A DNA stretch of 64,000 nucleotides from Enterovibrio norvegicus_B (GCF_002876705.1 NZ_MDAG01000008.1:1-64000), one strand, 5' to 3'; numbered from the stretch's first letter, positions 23,786 through 32,978 are shown. Numbers and translations: made by a program. The notes: generated by a model not told the origin, from the letters alone.

Positions 23786-25138
23786 TTAGCGAAAGCAGTG
23801 CGCCGCATAACGTGCCAAACCTGACGTGACAGAGCCAAAATAGTCTCCCGCCACAATCGGTACACCGGGAAGGGTGTTTTCCAACAAGGCACGAAGAATC
23901 GGGGAGCGCGCACTACCGCCTGTCATGAAGATCGCATCCGGTTTAGCATCAGCTTGCGCAATGGCATCTTGCACTAGCTCAGCGATACGCATCACTGGGT
24001 TGCTGATCGCCTCTGCCAATTGGTCAGATTGAATCGAAATCGTCAGCGCTTCGTTGCTTAGTGGCAGCAAATGTTGGGTGCTGGTTTGCTCAGAGAGCGC
24101 AATTTTGGCTTCTTCTGCGCAACGAACAATTTGATACCCTAAGGTTTCTTGCTGCACTTTGAGTAAGCGCCTAATTTTCTCAGGTTCGCTTGCGTCTCGG
24201 ATCAATTGTTCTAACACTCGGCGGTTGGCTGATGTGTAGAAATCCGATTGTGCTGCGACGTTGTTGATCGCAATCGGGTTCCAAAACTGTGTAACGGGCA
24301 TGGCAATGCCGCGTTGCAACGTGCTGTCTTTACCAAACAGTGGCATCAATTGCTCAAAGGCAAGATGGATATCGAGATCATTACCACCAATTCGGCATCC
24401 TGAGTGCGCGAGCAACGATGCACGACGATCTTCCAATCCGCGCCAGCTAGGGCCCATCTGGATTAAGCTGCAGTCAGTCGTACCGCCACCAATGTCGACC
24501 ACAAGCACGGTTTTGTCTTCGGTCAATGCACTTTCGTATTCCAAACCAGCGGCAACAGGTTCGAACTGGAACACCGTGTCTTTAAAGCCTGCGCGTTTTG
24601 CCGCTGCAGTAAGAATCGATTCTGCTTGTTGGTTTGCACGTTCGCCGCCTATGCCTTGGAAGTTCACAGGGCGACCAATAACAGCACGTTCGATGTCTTG
24701 TTGTAGGCTTGCTTCGGCTTGTTGCTTGATGTTTGCCATCATGGCGCACACAAGATCTTCGAAGAAGCTCACTTGCACATCACGTAAACCCGTTGCACCA
24801 AGAAAAGACTTCGGTGACTTTACGTAATACACCTCTTCAGGATCTTCTAGGTAGGTTTCTAATGCAGAGCGACCAAAGCGTAAATCGCCAGGCTCTACAT
24901 CGATGCCTTCTTCTCGGTTAAACGCGACGGCGCGACGCAGTAATTGCTCGCCCGTGGTGTCAGTCGGTTTAATGTCGAAATGACGCCACAGATACTCACT
25001 GACCGCCTCACGCGTGGGCGCACAAAGCGTCGATGGAATGAAAGGGCTATCGCCTTCAAGGGGCAATAAGCGTGGCGCTTCGTTTTCTATCACGGCGACA
25101 GAACAGTTAGCCGTTCCGTAATCAAAACCGATAAACAT
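23786..25138 (-). CDS. yegD: Hsp70-family chaperone, YegD-type
   Basis: 450 aa from ATG 25138 (GGAG about 8 bases upstream; the preceding TTG codon is unlikely to be the start). The actin-like ATPase phosphate-1 motif IGFDYGTANCSVAV opens the protein, VVDIGGGTTDCSLIQMG is phosphate-2, and FMTGGSARSPILRALL is the adenosine motif near the C-terminus. The protein stops where DnaK would begin its substrate-binding domain, which is normal for YegD. Insertions such as LRRAVAFNREEGIDVEPGDLRFG are YegD-specific. Clients are unknown. It is monocistronic. Confidence 0.92.
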   Translation of the reverse strand: MFIGFDYGTANCSVAVIENEAPRLLPLEGDSPFIPSTLCAPTREAVSEYLWRHFDIKPTDTTGEQLLRRAVAFNREEGIDVEPGDLRFGRSALETYLEDPEEVYYVKSPKSFLGATGLRDVQVSFFEDLVCAMMANIKQQAEASLQQDIERAVIGRPVNFQGIGGERANQQAESILTAAAKRAGFKDTVFQFEPVAAGLEYESALTEDKTVLVVDIGGGTTDCSLIQMGPSWRGLEDRRASLLAHSGCRIGGNDLDIHLAFEQLMPLFGKDSTLQRGIAMPVTQFWNPIAINNVAAQSDFYTSANRRVLEQLIRDASEPEKIRRLLKVQQETLGYQIVRCAEEAKIALSEQTSTQHLLPLSNEALTISIQSDQLAEAISNPVMRIAELVQDAIAQADAKPDAIFMTGGSARSPILRALLENTLPGVPIVAGDYFGSVTSGLARYAAHCFR

Positions 25139-25141
25139 CAA

Positions 25142-25651
25142 AAACTCTCCAGCGTCAAAAAGGTCGGACAGTTTACGCGATTACGTCGACAAGACAAGGC
25201 GATAAACAGTGCATGTATTTTTCAGTGTATGCGTTCAAATGGGTGACGTGAGGGGGATGGGCCGTTGGTCTGCGATTGAATGATGTGAATCACATTCTTG
25301 CTCGTTTTTTTGTGTTCAATTTTTGCTTAAGAAAACTTTTTTCAAGTTTTTAATGGTTTGAAATGTCGATGTAATTTACCGAATGGCAGCGGGCGAACGG
25401 CAAAGATCAATGAGATAAAAGACGTGCTGTAATGTCCGGGAATTTGCTTTTATCCGTACTCTGCTAAATTTGAATAGCGACAGGTTCCTCTCCGATTGCT
25501 GCCTTCGATTTTGCAATTAACCGCCGTCGTTTATCAGTCTAGAAACGCATTCTTGATCAACCGCTCTCTGATTACTGGCTGGTGCAAATCCCCCTAATTA
25601 ACCCTAGATATGCGTGGGTCTGTGACCTTGTAAACGCAAGTTGGAGAGACA
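25142..25651. other. 510-base intergenic region between divergent yegD and the HAD gene
   Basis: Contains the inverted repeat ATGTGA-A-TCACAT at 25283-25295, a plausible operator though its 1-bp spacing does not fit the CRP consensus. Near the HAD gene, GTGACCTTGTAAAC (25621-25636 area) resembles GTAACCTTGCAAAC at about 22500-22513, also ahead of a rightward gene. Nothing else could be assigned. Confidence 0.35.
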
Positions 25652-26401
25652 ATGTTGTCAGTTGATGGTGTCAAAGCGGTATGTTTTGAGTTGGACGGTA
25701 CGTTAGTGGATACTGCGGCAGATATTCGTTATGCCGCAGAAGAAATGCTCAAAGACATCGGGCTTCCCTGTTTGAATGCAGAGCATGTCAGCGATTGGAT
25801 GGGCGATGGCACTGACAAGCTGATCCATCGCATTTTATCGCGCCAAATCGATGGGTCTGTGCCTGATCCTATTTTTCGTTTGGGCAGCGCTCTGTTTCTT
25901 AAAGCTTATCAGCATCGTCAGCATGCAACAGCCACACTCTATGAGGGGGTCGATTCGCTGCTTCGCCAACTCACACGAAAGAAAATTCCTACAGTGTTGG
26001 TCACCAATCAATCTACCTTTCATGCGAACGAGATTCTGACAGTGTTGGGTATCCGCAATCATTTCTCGTCAGTATTAGGCCGAGATGCCTTGCAAGAACC
26101 TAAACCTTCCCCTGATGGGTTGTTGGAAGCGGCTTTGTTGCTGGGCCTCAAACCCGAACAGTTGCTCATGGTGGGAGGGAGTGTGAATGATGTAAATGCG
26201 GCGCGTGCCGTTGGGTGCCCGGTGGTGTGCGTGAATTATGGTTACAACTACGGCGTCGATATTCGTTTTTCTGCGCCAGACAGCGTGGTGACATCCATTT
26301 CGGATATCGCAACGTATTTTGACAGTGGTAAAAGCAAGTTGAGTGCATCGCGTACTCGACATGCCGCGCGCAAGCCAAAATCTGTCAATGAGAAGAGATA
26401 A
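25652..26401 (+). CDS. Gph-like HAD-superfamily protein with degenerate catalytic motifs
   Basis: 249 aa, with the size and cap arrangement of phosphoglycolate phosphatases. HAD motif I reads CFELDGTLVD: the nucleophile Asp of DxDGT is Glu13 here (codon GAG). Motif II VTNQ and motif III Lys151 (EPKPSPDG) are kept. Motif IV reads MVGGSVNDVNAARAVGCP, where the usual GDSxND Asp is Gly176. Loss of the nucleophile and of one metal ligand predicts no ordinary phosphatase activity, so it may be a pseudoenzyme or binder (inference). The true gph is normally in the dam-rpe-gph-trpS cluster, so this is likely a diverged paralogue. The C-terminus has a basic tail (RTRHAARKPKSVNEKR). GGAGAG precedes the ATG. 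Confidence 0.8.
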   Translation: MLSVDGVKAVCFELDGTLVDTAADIRYAAEEMLKDIGLPCLNAEHVSDWMGDGTDKLIHRILSRQIDGSVPDPIFRLGSALFLKAYQHRQHATATLYEGVDSLLRQLTRKKIPTVLVTNQSTFHANEILTVLGIRNHFSSVLGRDALQEPKPSPDGLLEAALLLGLKPEQLLMVGGSVNDVNAARAVGCPVVCVNYGYNYGVDIRFSAPDSVVTSISDIATYFDSGKSKLSASRTRHAARKPKSVNEKR

Positions 26402-26446
26402 ACGTCTTTTTTGTTGTTCATTTTGCCCTCTTTGTTCATAAAAGGT

Positions 26447-26486
26447 GAAAAGCACTTAACCTGAATTCGTTAAGTGCTTTTCTTTG
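26447..26486. terminator. Rho-independent terminator after the HAD gene
   Basis: A 14-bp perfect stem (26447-26460 with 26469-26482) around CTGAATTC, followed by T-rich sequence, 45 bases past the HAD stop. Confidence 0.85.
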
Positions 26487-26604
26487 TCCTATAGTGCGAA
26501 CGGGCAACACACTGAGTAATCACTCGATACAACAACACATAACAATGGCGATTGCTCGGGTCGTGTTTTGAATCAATGAGTATTTGTACTAGGGAGGGTA
26601 CGTA

Positions 26605-27141
26605 ATGTATCGCAAAGTATTGACGTTCTGGTTTGAGGAATTAACGCCGAAAGACTGGTTCTCAAAAAACGATGAGCTTGATAAACAGATCGCACAACGT
26701 TTTGGTGAAGTGCTGGAGCAGGCATCACGTGCAGAGCTATTTGATTGGCGAAGCTCAGCCAAAGGTCGCTTGGGAGAAATACTGGTGCTGGATCAGTTTT
26801 CTCGAAATATATATCGAGATACACCAAAAGCATTTGCGCAAGATCCTCTGGCGTTGGCTTTGGCGCAAGAAGCAATCAACCTAGGCATTGAAAGAGAGCT
26901 GAGTGAAATAGAACGTACTTTTATGTACATGCCATACATGCACAGTGAATCCCAGAAAGTGCACAAAGACGCTATGCAGCTTTTCAATAGCCTTGAAGAT
27001 AAACAGTCTTATGAATATGAGATTAAGCACAAAGAAATTATCGATCGCTTTGGCCGTTATCCGCACCGTAATGCCATTTTAGGCAGGGAATGTACTGAAG
27101 AAGAAACGGCGTTTTTAAAACAACCAGGCTCAGGCTTTTAG
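26605..27141 (+). CDS. DUF924 family protein
   Basis: 178 aa. VLTFWFEELTPKDWFSKNDELD, then GRLGEILVLDQFSRNIYRDTPKAFAQDPLAL, RTFMYMPYMHSE and IIDRFGRYPHRNAILGRECTEEE are the diagnostic blocks of DUF924, a helical, TPR-like cytoplasmic family of unknown function. Length is normal. GGGAGGG lies just upstream of the ATG, a strong ribosome-binding site. It is a single gene between two terminators. Nothing in the context suggests its role. Confidence 0.9.
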   Translation: MYRKVLTFWFEELTPKDWFSKNDELDKQIAQRFGEVLEQASRAELFDWRSSAKGRLGEILVLDQFSRNIYRDTPKAFAQDPLALALAQEAINLGIERELSEIERTFMYMPYMHSESQKVHKDAMQLFNSLEDKQSYEYEIKHKEIIDRFGRYPHRNAILGRECTEEETAFLKQPGSGF

Positions 27142-27184
27142 GTGTCTCGTAGCGCGGTTCTATAAATCGCAACAAGACCAATTT

Positions 27185-27216
27185 AAAAGAGGCGCATAAT
27201 GCGCCTCTTTTTCTTT
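27185..27216. terminator. Bidirectional Rho-independent terminator
   Basis: A perfect 12-bp stem (27185-27196 with 27200-27211) around TAA, then T-rich sequence; it separates convergent DUF924 and glutamate-synthase-domain genes. Confidence 0.9.
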
Positions 27217-27235
27217 TTGGTGGCCAACGCAGCGA

Positions 27236-28759
27236 TTAATCGGCTCGCTGTTGAAATTCAGGCTTAGGTGTCACTCGTGGGTGAATCACGTCCAATGAAT
27301 CCGGTAAGCCATGATCGTTGATCATTTGAGCGTGCATACGGCGTAGTTGTCGAGGTTCGGCAACACCACACGAATGGGCGATAACGCCGACTTCATACAT
27401 TAAGTTTTTCGCATAGTGTGCAACGCGCTCGGCTTTGTCTGATACGACCAAACCGTGTTGCAGCTTAGGGTCGTGCGTGGTAATGCCAGTCGGGCAGGTG
27501 TTTTTATTGCACTGCAAGGCTTGGATACACCCTAACGAAAACATAAAACCACGCGCAGAAGTAATGAAATCAGCACCAATGCACAATGCCCATGCCACTT
27601 CCGCTGGGTTAATCAACTTGCCTGACACAATCACTTTAATCCGAGATTTCAAGCCATAGGTTTCCAAGATATCCACGACCATTGGCAAGCTGCGTTTGAT
27701 GGGCAGGCCCATGAAATCCATGAGTGATTGAGGTGCTGCTCCAGTACCACCATCTGCTGAATCGATGGTGATGAAATCCGGTGCAGAATCGATACCGCGC
27801 TGGTGGATTTCTTCCATCAAGGTTTCCAGCCAACCATAAGCACCGATAACGGCTTTAAACCCGACGGGCTTTCCCGTTACCTTACGCACACGAGCGATCA
27901 TATCGAGCAAATCGCTCACGCTGCGGATCTCGGTGTGTCCGTTCGGGCTGATTGAATCTTGGCCTTCTGGAATACCACGAATAGCGGCGATTTCAGCGTT
28001 CACTTTGTTCCCAGGTAAGATCCCGCCTTTGCCCGGTTTTGCTCCTTGGCTCATTTTAATTTCGAACATGCGTACTTGTTCGTTAGCGGCAATGGCTTGT
28101 AGCTTTTCATCGCTAAGGTTGCCTTGTTCGTCACGAACACCGTATTTGGCCGTACCAATTTGGAAAATGATGTCAGCGCCACCTTCAAGGTGATAAGGCG
28201 ATAGGCCGCCTTCGCCTGTGTTCATCCAAACGCCTGCTTTCTTTGCGCCTTTAGATAAAGAGAGAACCGCAGGTACACTGAGCGCCCCAAAGCTCATGCC
28301 TGAGATATTAAAGAAACTTGATGTGGTAAATGGTGTTGTTGCCACACCCTCGCCGAACGTCACGGCGCTCGCAGGAACGGCATCTTCTGAAAGCGTAGGG
28401 AACGGGCAGTTTAGGAATATCACATCCCCCGGTTGGTTTAGCGGTCGAGTCGAACCGAATGCGACAGTGCTATCCACGTTTTTTGCAGCACGGTAAACCC
28501 AGCTACGTTGCGCTCGGTTGAACGGCAGTTCGTCACGGTCTAATGCAAAGAAGTACTGGCGGAAAAACTCCCCCATGTGTTCGAACCAGTAACGAAAGCG
28601 ACCTACGACAGGGTAGTTTCGTCGAATCGCTTGTTGCGTCTGAGTGACGTCACGAATGTAGATATAGATGATAGATAACACCGCGCAACCGATGAGAAAC
28701 ACGAAAAGTGCAGCGCTGAACTCGAGTAGCTTTGTCGCCCAGCTGGTAACAACGTCCAT
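27236..28759 (-). CDS. Membrane-anchored FMN-binding glutamate synthase-domain protein
   Basis: 507 aa. One N-terminal transmembrane helix (about 12-34) precedes a GltB central/FMN-binding barrel. ISGMSFGALSVPAVLSLSKGAK, NTGEGGLSPYH, KMSQGAKPGKGGILPG, TIDSADGGTGAAP and the Cys cluster ALQCNKNTCPTGITTHDP (3Fe-4S ligands in GltB) are all clear. It lacks the amidotransferase and GXGXG domains of true glutamate synthase, so it is one of the stand-alone GltB-like oxidoreductases whose reaction is unproven; the membrane anchor suggests a link to the respiratory chain (inference). It is monocistronic. Confidence 0.9.
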   Translation of the reverse strand: MDVVTSWATKLLEFSAALFVFLIGCAVLSIIYIYIRDVTQTQQAIRRNYPVVGRFRYWFEHMGEFFRQYFFALDRDELPFNRAQRSWVYRAAKNVDSTVAFGSTRPLNQPGDVIFLNCPFPTLSEDAVPASAVTFGEGVATTPFTTSSFFNISGMSFGALSVPAVLSLSKGAKKAGVWMNTGEGGLSPYHLEGGADIIFQIGTAKYGVRDEQGNLSDEKLQAIAANEQVRMFEIKMSQGAKPGKGGILPGNKVNAEIAAIRGIPEGQDSISPNGHTEIRSVSDLLDMIARVRKVTGKPVGFKAVIGAYGWLETLMEEIHQRGIDSAPDFITIDSADGGTGAAPQSLMDFMGLPIKRSLPMVVDILETYGLKSRIKVIVSGKLINPAEVAWALCIGADFITSARGFMFSLGCIQALQCNKNTCPTGITTHDPKLQHGLVVSDKAERVAHYAKNLMYEVGVIAHSCGVAEPRQLRRMHAQMINDHGLPDSLDVIHPRVTPKPEFQQRAD

Positions 28760-29060
28760 TTTGTTTCCTTCTATTTATTGTATTTTTGAATGCTCACGAA
28801 TCAATAGACCGCCCCTACGAGGCTATACTTTCTTCGTGATCAAGAAGGCTCGATAAAGTCGCTCATCGGCTCGTTGTTATCGGCGTGTGAGAAATGTCTT
28901 TGCGAAGAGAGCGGTCTAGTTGGTTGATAGGGTTAACTTATCGAGACATTCAAGGTGTTGATCGCTTGAGTGCGCGAAGCAGTAATAAAGAGAATCTGTA
29001 TTTAAAGAGAAAGCAGATAAAAACCTGTATTACGCGCTTTGTTGTGCAACGGAGGAAGCA
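28760..29060. other. 301-base divergent intergenic region
   Basis: Separates the leftward glutamate-synthase-domain gene from the rightward DUF3081 gene. An inverted repeat TAGACCGC (28805-28812) / GCGGTCTA (28911-28918) brackets about 100 bases that include a small hairpin around TGATCA. No promoter consensus is clear. Confidence 0.3.
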
Positions 29061-29315
29061 ATGAAAAATGACTTAAATCCTGCGAGATTGCTGGAAGCGT
29101 TTGAAATCGTCATGGCGAAGGGTGAGAAGACTGAGCTCGGGAAGATCTATGAAGGCATCGAAGCGATGACAGACTATGATGGATACAACGTTTACCTGCG
29201 AGGAAGCGGGGTAGAACTCCACATCGGTTTTCACAATACCTATGACTTGAAATACGACCAAGCCCATCAACGAGACAGCTTCCTAAAGAAGATTGATGCG
29301 TTGCTGAGTGCATAG
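29061..29315 (+). CDS. DUF3081 family small protein
   Basis: 84 aa. The layout LLEAFEIVMAKGEKTELGKIYEGI, then YDGYNVYLRGSGVELHIGFHNTY and FLKKIDALL fits DUF3081, a short soluble family confined to Vibrio-like and related marine gammaproteobacteria, with no known function. GGAGG lies 9 bases before the ATG, a strong site. It is transcribed alone and converges on the acyltransferase gene across a terminator. Confidence 0.8.
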   Translation: MKNDLNPARLLEAFEIVMAKGEKTELGKIYEGIEAMTDYDGYNVYLRGSGVELHIGFHNTYDLKYDQAHQRDSFLKKIDALLSA

Positions 29316-29388
29316 ACAAGATAACCAAAGAAAACAGAGTGACGTCAGATAGAACCTTTCCTTTTTAGGTGGATTGTATTGATGAAAA

Positions 29389-29412
29389 AAAGCCCTGAAT
29401 CGTCAGGGCTTT
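29389..29412. terminator. Bidirectional Rho-independent terminator
   Basis: A 10-bp stem AAAGCCCTGA / TCAGGGCTTT (29389-29398 with 29403-29412) around ATCG. The T-run on the minus strand is strong, so it mainly ends the acyltransferase transcript. Confidence 0.85.
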
Positions 29413-29418
29413 CTGTTT

Positions 29419-30486
29419 TTACGCGGTGGCGTGTTTGCTCTGTTCTTGTGGTTTAGGTTTGTTCATGCTCACCAAGAAACGCGTGAATCGCGACGTTTCC
29501 AGTGCGATGACCAGTCCAAACGAAAGAAGCAGAGTTAATGGGGCGAGTAAAGCATCGCGGACAATGCCTTCAATGGAATAAGCGCCAAACACATTGAACA
29601 GCATGAGCATCACAACAAAGTGAGCCACATACACCCCTAAGACGCGTTGACTCAAGGCGAACGTCAGCGGTGTGTTTCCCCAGTTCGGATGATTAAGCAA
29701 TAACGCAAACAAGCCAATAGCCATGATAGGTGTGCCAATCAAGAAGTCGTGATTCGCCATCCAAACATCAAATCGAGCAAGGTTAAAACCTTCCGCAAGG
29801 CAAAGTCCCATGCCGCCAATCAACATTGTCCAAGCGGTTCGCGTTGAAAATTGTATGTCTCTGCGACGCATTTCCGCGCCAGCGACCACCATTAACAAAC
29901 TAAAAAACGGGCCATTGCGACTAAAGATAGGTGTTTCACCTTCCATGATTGGCTGATAGCTGCCAGCACCTAACCCCCAGACATAAAGCCCAAGTGCGAG
30001 CGGCACCATCAAGGTTTCTTGTCGTTTGCTGATGAGTAACGCTATGATCCCAAGTGCGCAAAGCAATCCCGGTATATACCAAAGATGCACCAACCCACCT
30101 TCAAAGAGGGTGTTGAGCGGTGTCTTCAACAGGAAGTCCCAGTAGCCAGATCGTTCAGCGAGATAACCTTGTGACATCACAACGTCAAATCTAAATGGCA
30201 GTAGTAGGTAGATGACACTCCATGCTAACCAAATGAGCGAAAGAGGCTTGGCATAGTGAAGAAAGGTTTTTTTAGGGTGTTGAGTGAGTTTGGGTTGAAC
30301 AAAGTAGCCCGTGAGCAAAAAGAAAAAGGGCACGGCAAATCGGCAGATTTGATTGATAACATCTGAAAGTGTATTGATGGATTCGTTATACATTTCACCG
30401 CGTAATGGACCCGAATGGATAACAACGACGGCAAAAATGGCGAGAACGCGGCCCATCTCGAGAGATGATAATCGAGGAGACGACAT
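29419..30486 (-). CDS. Acyltransferase family 3 integral membrane protein
   Basis: 355 aa with about ten transmembrane segments. The N-terminal MGRVLAIFAVVVIHSGPLRG carries the conserved His of acyltransferase-3 proteins, and FAVPFFFLLTGYFV with the following basic loop is also typical. The family acetylates or otherwise acylates surface glycans, peptidoglycan or small molecules in the inner membrane. No glycan cluster is adjacent, so the acceptor is unknown. The C-terminus is short and polar (KPKPQEQSKHATA). It is monocistronic and divergent from EF-G2, 407 bases away. Confidence 0.88.
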   Translation of the reverse strand: MSSPRLSSLEMGRVLAIFAVVVIHSGPLRGEMYNESINTLSDVINQICRFAVPFFFLLTGYFVQPKLTQHPKKTFLHYAKPLSLIWLAWSVIYLLLPFRFDVVMSQGYLAERSGYWDFLLKTPLNTLFEGGLVHLWYIPGLLCALGIIALLISKRQETLMVPLALGLYVWGLGAGSYQPIMEGETPIFSRNGPFFSLLMVVAGAEMRRRDIQFSTRTAWTMLIGGMGLCLAEGFNLARFDVWMANHDFLIGTPIMAIGLFALLLNHPNWGNTPLTFALSQRVLGVYVAHFVVMLMLFNVFGAYSIEGIVRDALLAPLTLLLSFGLVIALETSRFTRFLVSMNKPKPQEQSKHATA

Positions 30487-30821
30487 GAAAGCTCCTAGCT
30501 AAAGCGGTAACACAAAAAATCGTGGCGTTAAGAAGTGCGTTGAATATAAAGAAAAACCGTTAGGATTCTGAGGTGGGTTTCTCGAATTTGCGAAAAGGTG
30601 AGAGTTTCGTCGTGAAAGTGACATTGTGTTGCGCGAAAAAGCATCAGGTTATCTAGTGCAAAAATAAATCATCACGATTCAATTTTCGGTTCTACCCTTA
30701 TTTCTGCTTGTTGGAATGACACCTACAACAAAAAGTGGGTAGAAAATGGCTCGCATCTGTTCAGAAATGTGCCAAGAAATGCCTAGGCTGACACTTATCT
30801 TAGCTCACTGTGTTCTACATG
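30487..30821. other. Intergenic region upstream of the EF-G2 promoter
   Basis: Holds the acyltransferase promoter region and an 8-bp inverted repeat TTCTACCC / GGGTAGAA (about 30692-30743). Nothing else could be assigned. Confidence 0.3.
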
Positions 30822-30850
30822 TTTCTTTACGCGGCAACGCCTGCTATAAT
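30822..30850 (+). promoter_or_regulatory. Promoter of the EF-G2 gene
   Basis: TGCTATAAT gives a perfect, extended -10 (TATAAT at 30845-30850). The -35 region (TTTCTT at 30822-30827) is weak. The GC-rich TCCCGCCC discriminator just downstream is typical of stringently controlled translation genes. The start codon is about 43 bases further on. Confidence 0.7.
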
Positions 30851-30893
30851 TCCCGCCCTTATATAAGCCAGTAATTGTTTATAGAGACGAACA

Positions 30894-32978
30894 ATGACAG
30901 ATCTAAGTAAATACAGAAACATTGGTATTTTCGCGCACGTTGATGCGGGTAAAACCACTACTACCGAGCGTATCCTTAAGCTAACCGGTCAAATCCACAA
31001 AACTGGTGAGGTTCACGATGGTGAATCTACTACCGACTTTATGGAACAGGAAGCTGAGCGTGGTATTACCATCCAGTCTGCAGCAGTAAGCTGTTTCTGG
31101 AATGGCCACCGTTTCAACGTTATCGATACTCCGGGACACGTTGACTTCACCGTAGAAGTTTACCGTTCACTGAAAGTACTTGATGGTGGTATCGGTGTTT
31201 TCTGTGGTTCTGGTGGTGTTGAGCCTCAGTCAGAAACTAACTGGCGCTACGCGAACGAATCAGAAGTTGCACGTATCATCTTCGTTAACAAACTAGACCG
31301 TATGGGTGCTGACTTCTTCCGTGTTGTTAAGCAAACTAAAGACGTTCTAGCTGCTAACCCACTGGTTATGGTTCTACCAATCGGTATCGAAGACGAATTC
31401 TGCGGTGTTGTAGACCTTCTGACTCGTAAAGCATACGTTTGGGATGACTCTGGTCTTCCTGAAAACTACGAAGTTAAAGATGTTCCTGAAGACATGCTTG
31501 ACCAAGTAGAAGAATACCGTGAGATGCTAGTTGAGACTGCTGTAGAGCAGGACGACGACCTAATGGAAGCATACATGGAAGGCGAAGAGCCATCTATTGA
31601 GCAGCTTAAAGCATGTATCCGTAAGGGTACTCGCACAATGGACTTCTTCCCAGCTTACTGTGGTTCAGCGTTCAAGAACAAAGGTATGCAACTTATCCTT
31701 GATGCAGTTGTAGATTACCTTCCTTCTCCAACAGAAGTTGATCCACAACCTCTGATGGATGAGAACGGCGAAGAAACTGGCGATCACGCTATCGTTTCTG
31801 CTGACGAATCATTCAAAGCGCTTGCATTCAAAATCATGGATGACCGCTTTGGTGCACTAACATTCGTACGTATTTACTCTGGTAAACTGAACAAGGGTGA
31901 CACCATCCTTAACTCGTTCACCGGTAAAACTGAGCGTGTTGGCCGTATGGTTGAGATGCAAGCGGATGACCGTAACGAACTAACTAGCGCTCAAGCTGGT
32001 GATATCATCGCTATCGTTGGTATGAAGAACGTTCAAACTGGTCACACTCTGTGTGATCCTAAGAACTCTGTAACACTTGAGCCGATGGTATTCCCAATCC
32101 CAGTTATCTCAATCGCAGTTGCTCCTAAAGACAAAGGCGGTTCTGAGAAAATGGGTATCGCAATCGGTAAAATGGTTGCAGAAGATCCATCTTTCCAAGT
32201 TGAAACTGACGAAGAAACTGGCGAAACCATCCTTAAAGGTATGGGTGAACTTCACCTAGATATCAAAGTTGATATCCTGAAGCGTACTTACGGCGTAGAC
32301 CTGATTGTTGGTCAACCTCAAGTTGCTTACCGTGAAACTATCACTAAGCCAGTTGAAGACAGCTACACGCACAAGAAACAGTCTGGTGGTTCTGGTCAGT
32401 TCGGTAAGATCGACTACATCATGAAACCAGGTGAAGTTGGTACAGGCTTTAAGTTCACGTCTTCTGTAGTGGGCGGTAACGTTCCTAAAGAATTCTGGCC
32501 TGCAATCGAGAAAGGCTTCAAAGGCATGATGGATACCGGTGTTCTTGCTGGCTTCCCTGTTCTTGACGTTGAAATCGAGCTTCTTGATGGTGCATTCCAC
32601 GCAGTCGATTCATCTGCAGTAGCATTTGAAATCGCAGCGAAAGGCGCATTCCGTCAATCTATGCCTAAAGCGGGTGCTCAACTTCTAGAGCCTATCATGG
32701 CTGTAGACGTGTTCACTCCAGATGACCACGTTGGTGACGTAATCGGTGACCTTAACCGTCGTCGCGGCATGATCAAAGACCAAATGGCTGGCGTAACGGG
32801 TGTTCGTGTTAAAGCGGACGTACCATTGTCAGAAATGTTCGGTTACATCGGTACACTGCGTACTATGACTTCTGGTCGTGGTCAATTCTCTATGGAATTC
32901 GCGCATTACTCACCATGTCCTGCGAACGTTTCAGAGAAAGTTATTGCTGACGTTAAAGCAGCGAACGCTAAGAAGTAA
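30894..32978 (+). CDS. fusA2: Translation elongation factor G, second-copy type
   Basis: 694 aa, full-length EF-G. G1 AHVDAGKTTTTERIL (about 14-28), switch GITIQSAAVSCFW, G3 DTPGHVDF, G4 NKLDRMGA, then domains II-V through FGYIGTLRTMTSGRGQFSMEF. It catalyses GTP-driven translocation and, with RRF, ribosome recycling; many Vibrionaceae carry two copies that may divide these tasks. It stands alone here, away from the str operon (rpsL-rpsG-fusA-tuf), which is why I call it the second copy. Its codons are strongly biased to the T-ending set of highly expressed genes, unlike every neighbour. A consensus -10 and a strong terminator flank it. Confidence 0.93.
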   Translation: MTDLSKYRNIGIFAHVDAGKTTTTERILKLTGQIHKTGEVHDGESTTDFMEQEAERGITIQSAAVSCFWNGHRFNVIDTPGHVDFTVEVYRSLKVLDGGIGVFCGSGGVEPQSETNWRYANESEVARIIFVNKLDRMGADFFRVVKQTKDVLAANPLVMVLPIGIEDEFCGVVDLLTRKAYVWDDSGLPENYEVKDVPEDMLDQVEEYREMLVETAVEQDDDLMEAYMEGEEPSIEQLKACIRKGTRTMDFFPAYCGSAFKNKGMQLILDAVVDYLPSPTEVDPQPLMDENGEETGDHAIVSADESFKALAFKIMDDRFGALTFVRIYSGKLNKGDTILNSFTGKTERVGRMVEMQADDRNELTSAQAGDIIAIVGMKNVQTGHTLCDPKNSVTLEPMVFPIPVISIAVAPKDKGGSEKMGIAIGKMVAEDPSFQVETDEETGETILKGMGELHLDIKVDILKRTYGVDLIVGQPQVAYRETITKPVEDSYTHKKQSGGSGQFGKIDYIMKPGEVGTGFKFTSSVVGGNVPKEFWPAIEKGFKGMMDTGVLAGFPVLDVEIELLDGAFHAVDSSAVAFEIAAKGAFRQSMPKAGAQLLEPIMAVDVFTPDDHVGDVIGDLNRRRGMIKDQMAGVTGVRVKADVPLSEMFGYIGTLRTMTSGRGQFSMEFAHYSPCPANVSEKVIADVKAANAKK

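Noticed and set aside
25283..25295. Possible CRP site (TGTGA ... TCACA)
   Set aside because: Half-sites are only one base apart, not the six needed for CRP; kept as a generic palindrome.
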